A DNA stretch of 5,547 nucleotides from an uncultured Dehalococcoidia bacterium (GTDB taxonomy: Bacteria > Chloroflexota > Dehalococcoidia > Tepidiformales > Tepidiformaceae). The DNA is taken from contig CALFYR010000123.1 of the NCBI GenBank assembly GCA_937954195.1, positions 1 to 5,547 of the forward strand, given 5' to 3'. Of this stretch, positions 5,083 to 5,547 are shown piece by piece (position 1 is the stretch's first letter; every line of letters starts with the position of its first letter). The position numbers were made by a program, and so were the translations under genes. The notes under the pieces were generated by a model. That model was not told the origin of the DNA and did no database searches. It saw nothing but the letters and a program-made list of their open reading frames with translations.

Positions 5083-5106
5083 ATTGCAATTATCGGCCGG
5101 TCTAAT
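5083..5106. promoter_or_regulatory. AT-rich divergent promoter region between the lipase-like and sigma factor genes
   Basis: This patch stands out as AT-rich in the 214-bp gap. It has a perfect 8-bp palindrome ATTGCAAT (5083-5090). On the minus strand GATAAT (5089-5094, 5/6 to -10) could serve the hydrolase gene. On the plus strand TCTAAT (5101-5106, 5/6) with TTGTAT 16 bp upstream (5079-5084) could serve the sigma gene. No good -35 was found for the minus-strand element, so exact promoters are uncertain. Confidence 0.4.
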
Positions 5107-5156
5107 GCTTCGTGCACACAGGGGAATCCCGGAAACGAGCCTTGATTGACGCGCAC

Positions 5157-5187
5157 GGGGCGTTACCGGCGCCCGAATGGGGCGTTA
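5157..5187 (+). repeat. Direct repeat of GGGGCGTTA before the sigma gene
   Basis: GGGGCGTTA occurs at 5157-5165 and again at 5179-5187, a 22-bp period close to two helical turns, and the second copy ends 11 nt before the sigma ATG. The spacing would put both copies on one DNA face, as expected for a dimeric regulator, but both lie within the probable 5' leader. Confidence 0.5.
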
Positions 5188-5198
5188 GGCTCTCTGAA

Positions 5199-5547
5199 AT
5201 GGATGAATCGGCGCTGATCCTGAAGGCGAAGGAATCGCCGGATGCGTTCGCTGAGCTGTACGACCGGACGCAGCCGGCTGTGTACCGGTTCGCGTATTCG
5301 CTTGCCGGGAATCACGCGGGGGCGGAGGACCTGACGGCTGAAGCGTACCGCCGGGCGTTGACGAACCTGAACCGGTACGAAGACCGCGGGCTGCCGTTCA
5401 GCGCCTGGCTCTGCACCATCGTGCGGAACCTGGCGAGGGACAAAGGCCGCAAAGCCGGGCGGGAGATTCCCCTCATGGACCACGACCGGCCGGTGGAGAC
5501 GCCGCTGCTCGACGGCATCGAGCGGGCGGAGCGGAAGACGTACGTGC
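5199..5547 (+). CDS. ECF-type (sigma70 family) RNA polymerase sigma factor, N-terminal part, cut by the right edge
   Basis: The frame from ATG 5199 is open for 116 codons to the window end and encodes sigma region 2. FAELYDRTQPAVYRFAYSL (17-35) is region 2.1, AEDLTAEAYRRAL (42-54) is region 2.2 (core RNA polymerase contact), and LPFSAWLCTIVRNLARD (65-81) with KGRK is regions 2.3-2.4, which melt and read the -10. Region 4 lies beyond the edge. The N-terminus without region 1.1 marks it as a group 4 (extracytoplasmic function) factor. The ribosome site is weak (TTAGGC, AGG 9 nt from the ATG). A TTG at 5142 is in frame, but the residues before 5199 do not look like sigma sequence. It is divergent from the lipase-like gene. 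Whether an anti-sigma gene follows cannot be seen. Confidence 0.88.
   Translation, partial: MDESALILKAKESPDAFAELYDRTQPAVYRFAYSLAGNHAGAEDLTAEAYRRALTNLNRYEDRGLPFSAWLCTIVRNLARDKGRKAGREIPLMDHDRPVETPLLDGIERAERKTYV

Noticed and set aside
4985..5089. Longer start (5089) for the lipase-like gene
   Set aside because: The added 35 residues come from an AT-richer, promoter-like stretch without a ribosome site; the GTG at 4984 has GGGGAGG 5 nt upstream.
5163..5518. Minus-strand open frames opposite the sigma factor
   Set aside because: Arg/Pro-rich shadow frames; the plus strand encodes a recognisable sigma region 2.
1..5547. CRISPR array, tRNA or rRNA genes, insertion sequences
   Set aside because: No regularly spaced repeats, no cloverleaf-like segments, and no transposase motifs or terminal inverted repeats were seen.

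Overview
The window is high-GC DNA of dense bacterial gene organisation. Six complete or nearly complete genes and two edge-truncated genes are supported. The left 2 kb is a polyhydroxyalkanoate (PHA) storage locus. On the minus strand, a PadR-family regulator (PhaQ-like), a small PhaE/PhaR-type synthase subunit and a class III/IV-type PHA synthase (PhaC, cut by the left edge just after its catalytic cysteine) lie in series. A phasin gene is transcribed divergently from the regulator. This gene content resembles the phaP/Q/R/C genes of Bacillus, but the base composition and the neighbouring genes do not look like Bacillus. The amidohydrolase, SDR, PHA and ECF sigma mix fits high-GC environmental bacteria such as Chloroflexota (Dehalococcoidia or Tepidiforma relatives) or actinobacteria. 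That taxonomic guess is weak and comes from protein style only.

The most informative stretch is the 122-bp gap between the regulator and the phasin (1412-1533). Two oppositely directed sigma70-type promoters there appear to share one -35 box. Each -10 box lies at the centre of a 19-bp imperfect palindrome of the form TATGTGYA-N3-TGCAYRTA. This suggests a PHA-responsive PadR repressor that shuts off the phasin and its own synthase operon together from two matched operators about 47 bp apart.

The phasin ends at a strong intrinsic terminator (2045-2071). It faces the end of a second minus-strand unit: a classical short-chain dehydrogenase/reductase (SDR) followed 2 bp later by an amidohydrolase-2 family metal-dependent hydrolase, with its own promoter at about 4148-4177. 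Upstream of that is a minus-strand alpha/beta-hydrolase (lipase-like) starting at a GTG codon. Divergent from it, at the right edge, is the start of an ECF-type RNA polymerase sigma factor that runs out of the window.

Functionally, the left half makes and coats PHA granules. The synthase PhaC with its small subunit polymerises 3-hydroxyacyl-CoA, the phasin coats the polymer, and the PadR protein probably senses granule state. No phaA or phaB precursor genes are visible here. The SDR/amidohydrolase pair and the lipase-like enzyme are degradative or modifying enzymes of unknown substrate and may be only neighbours.
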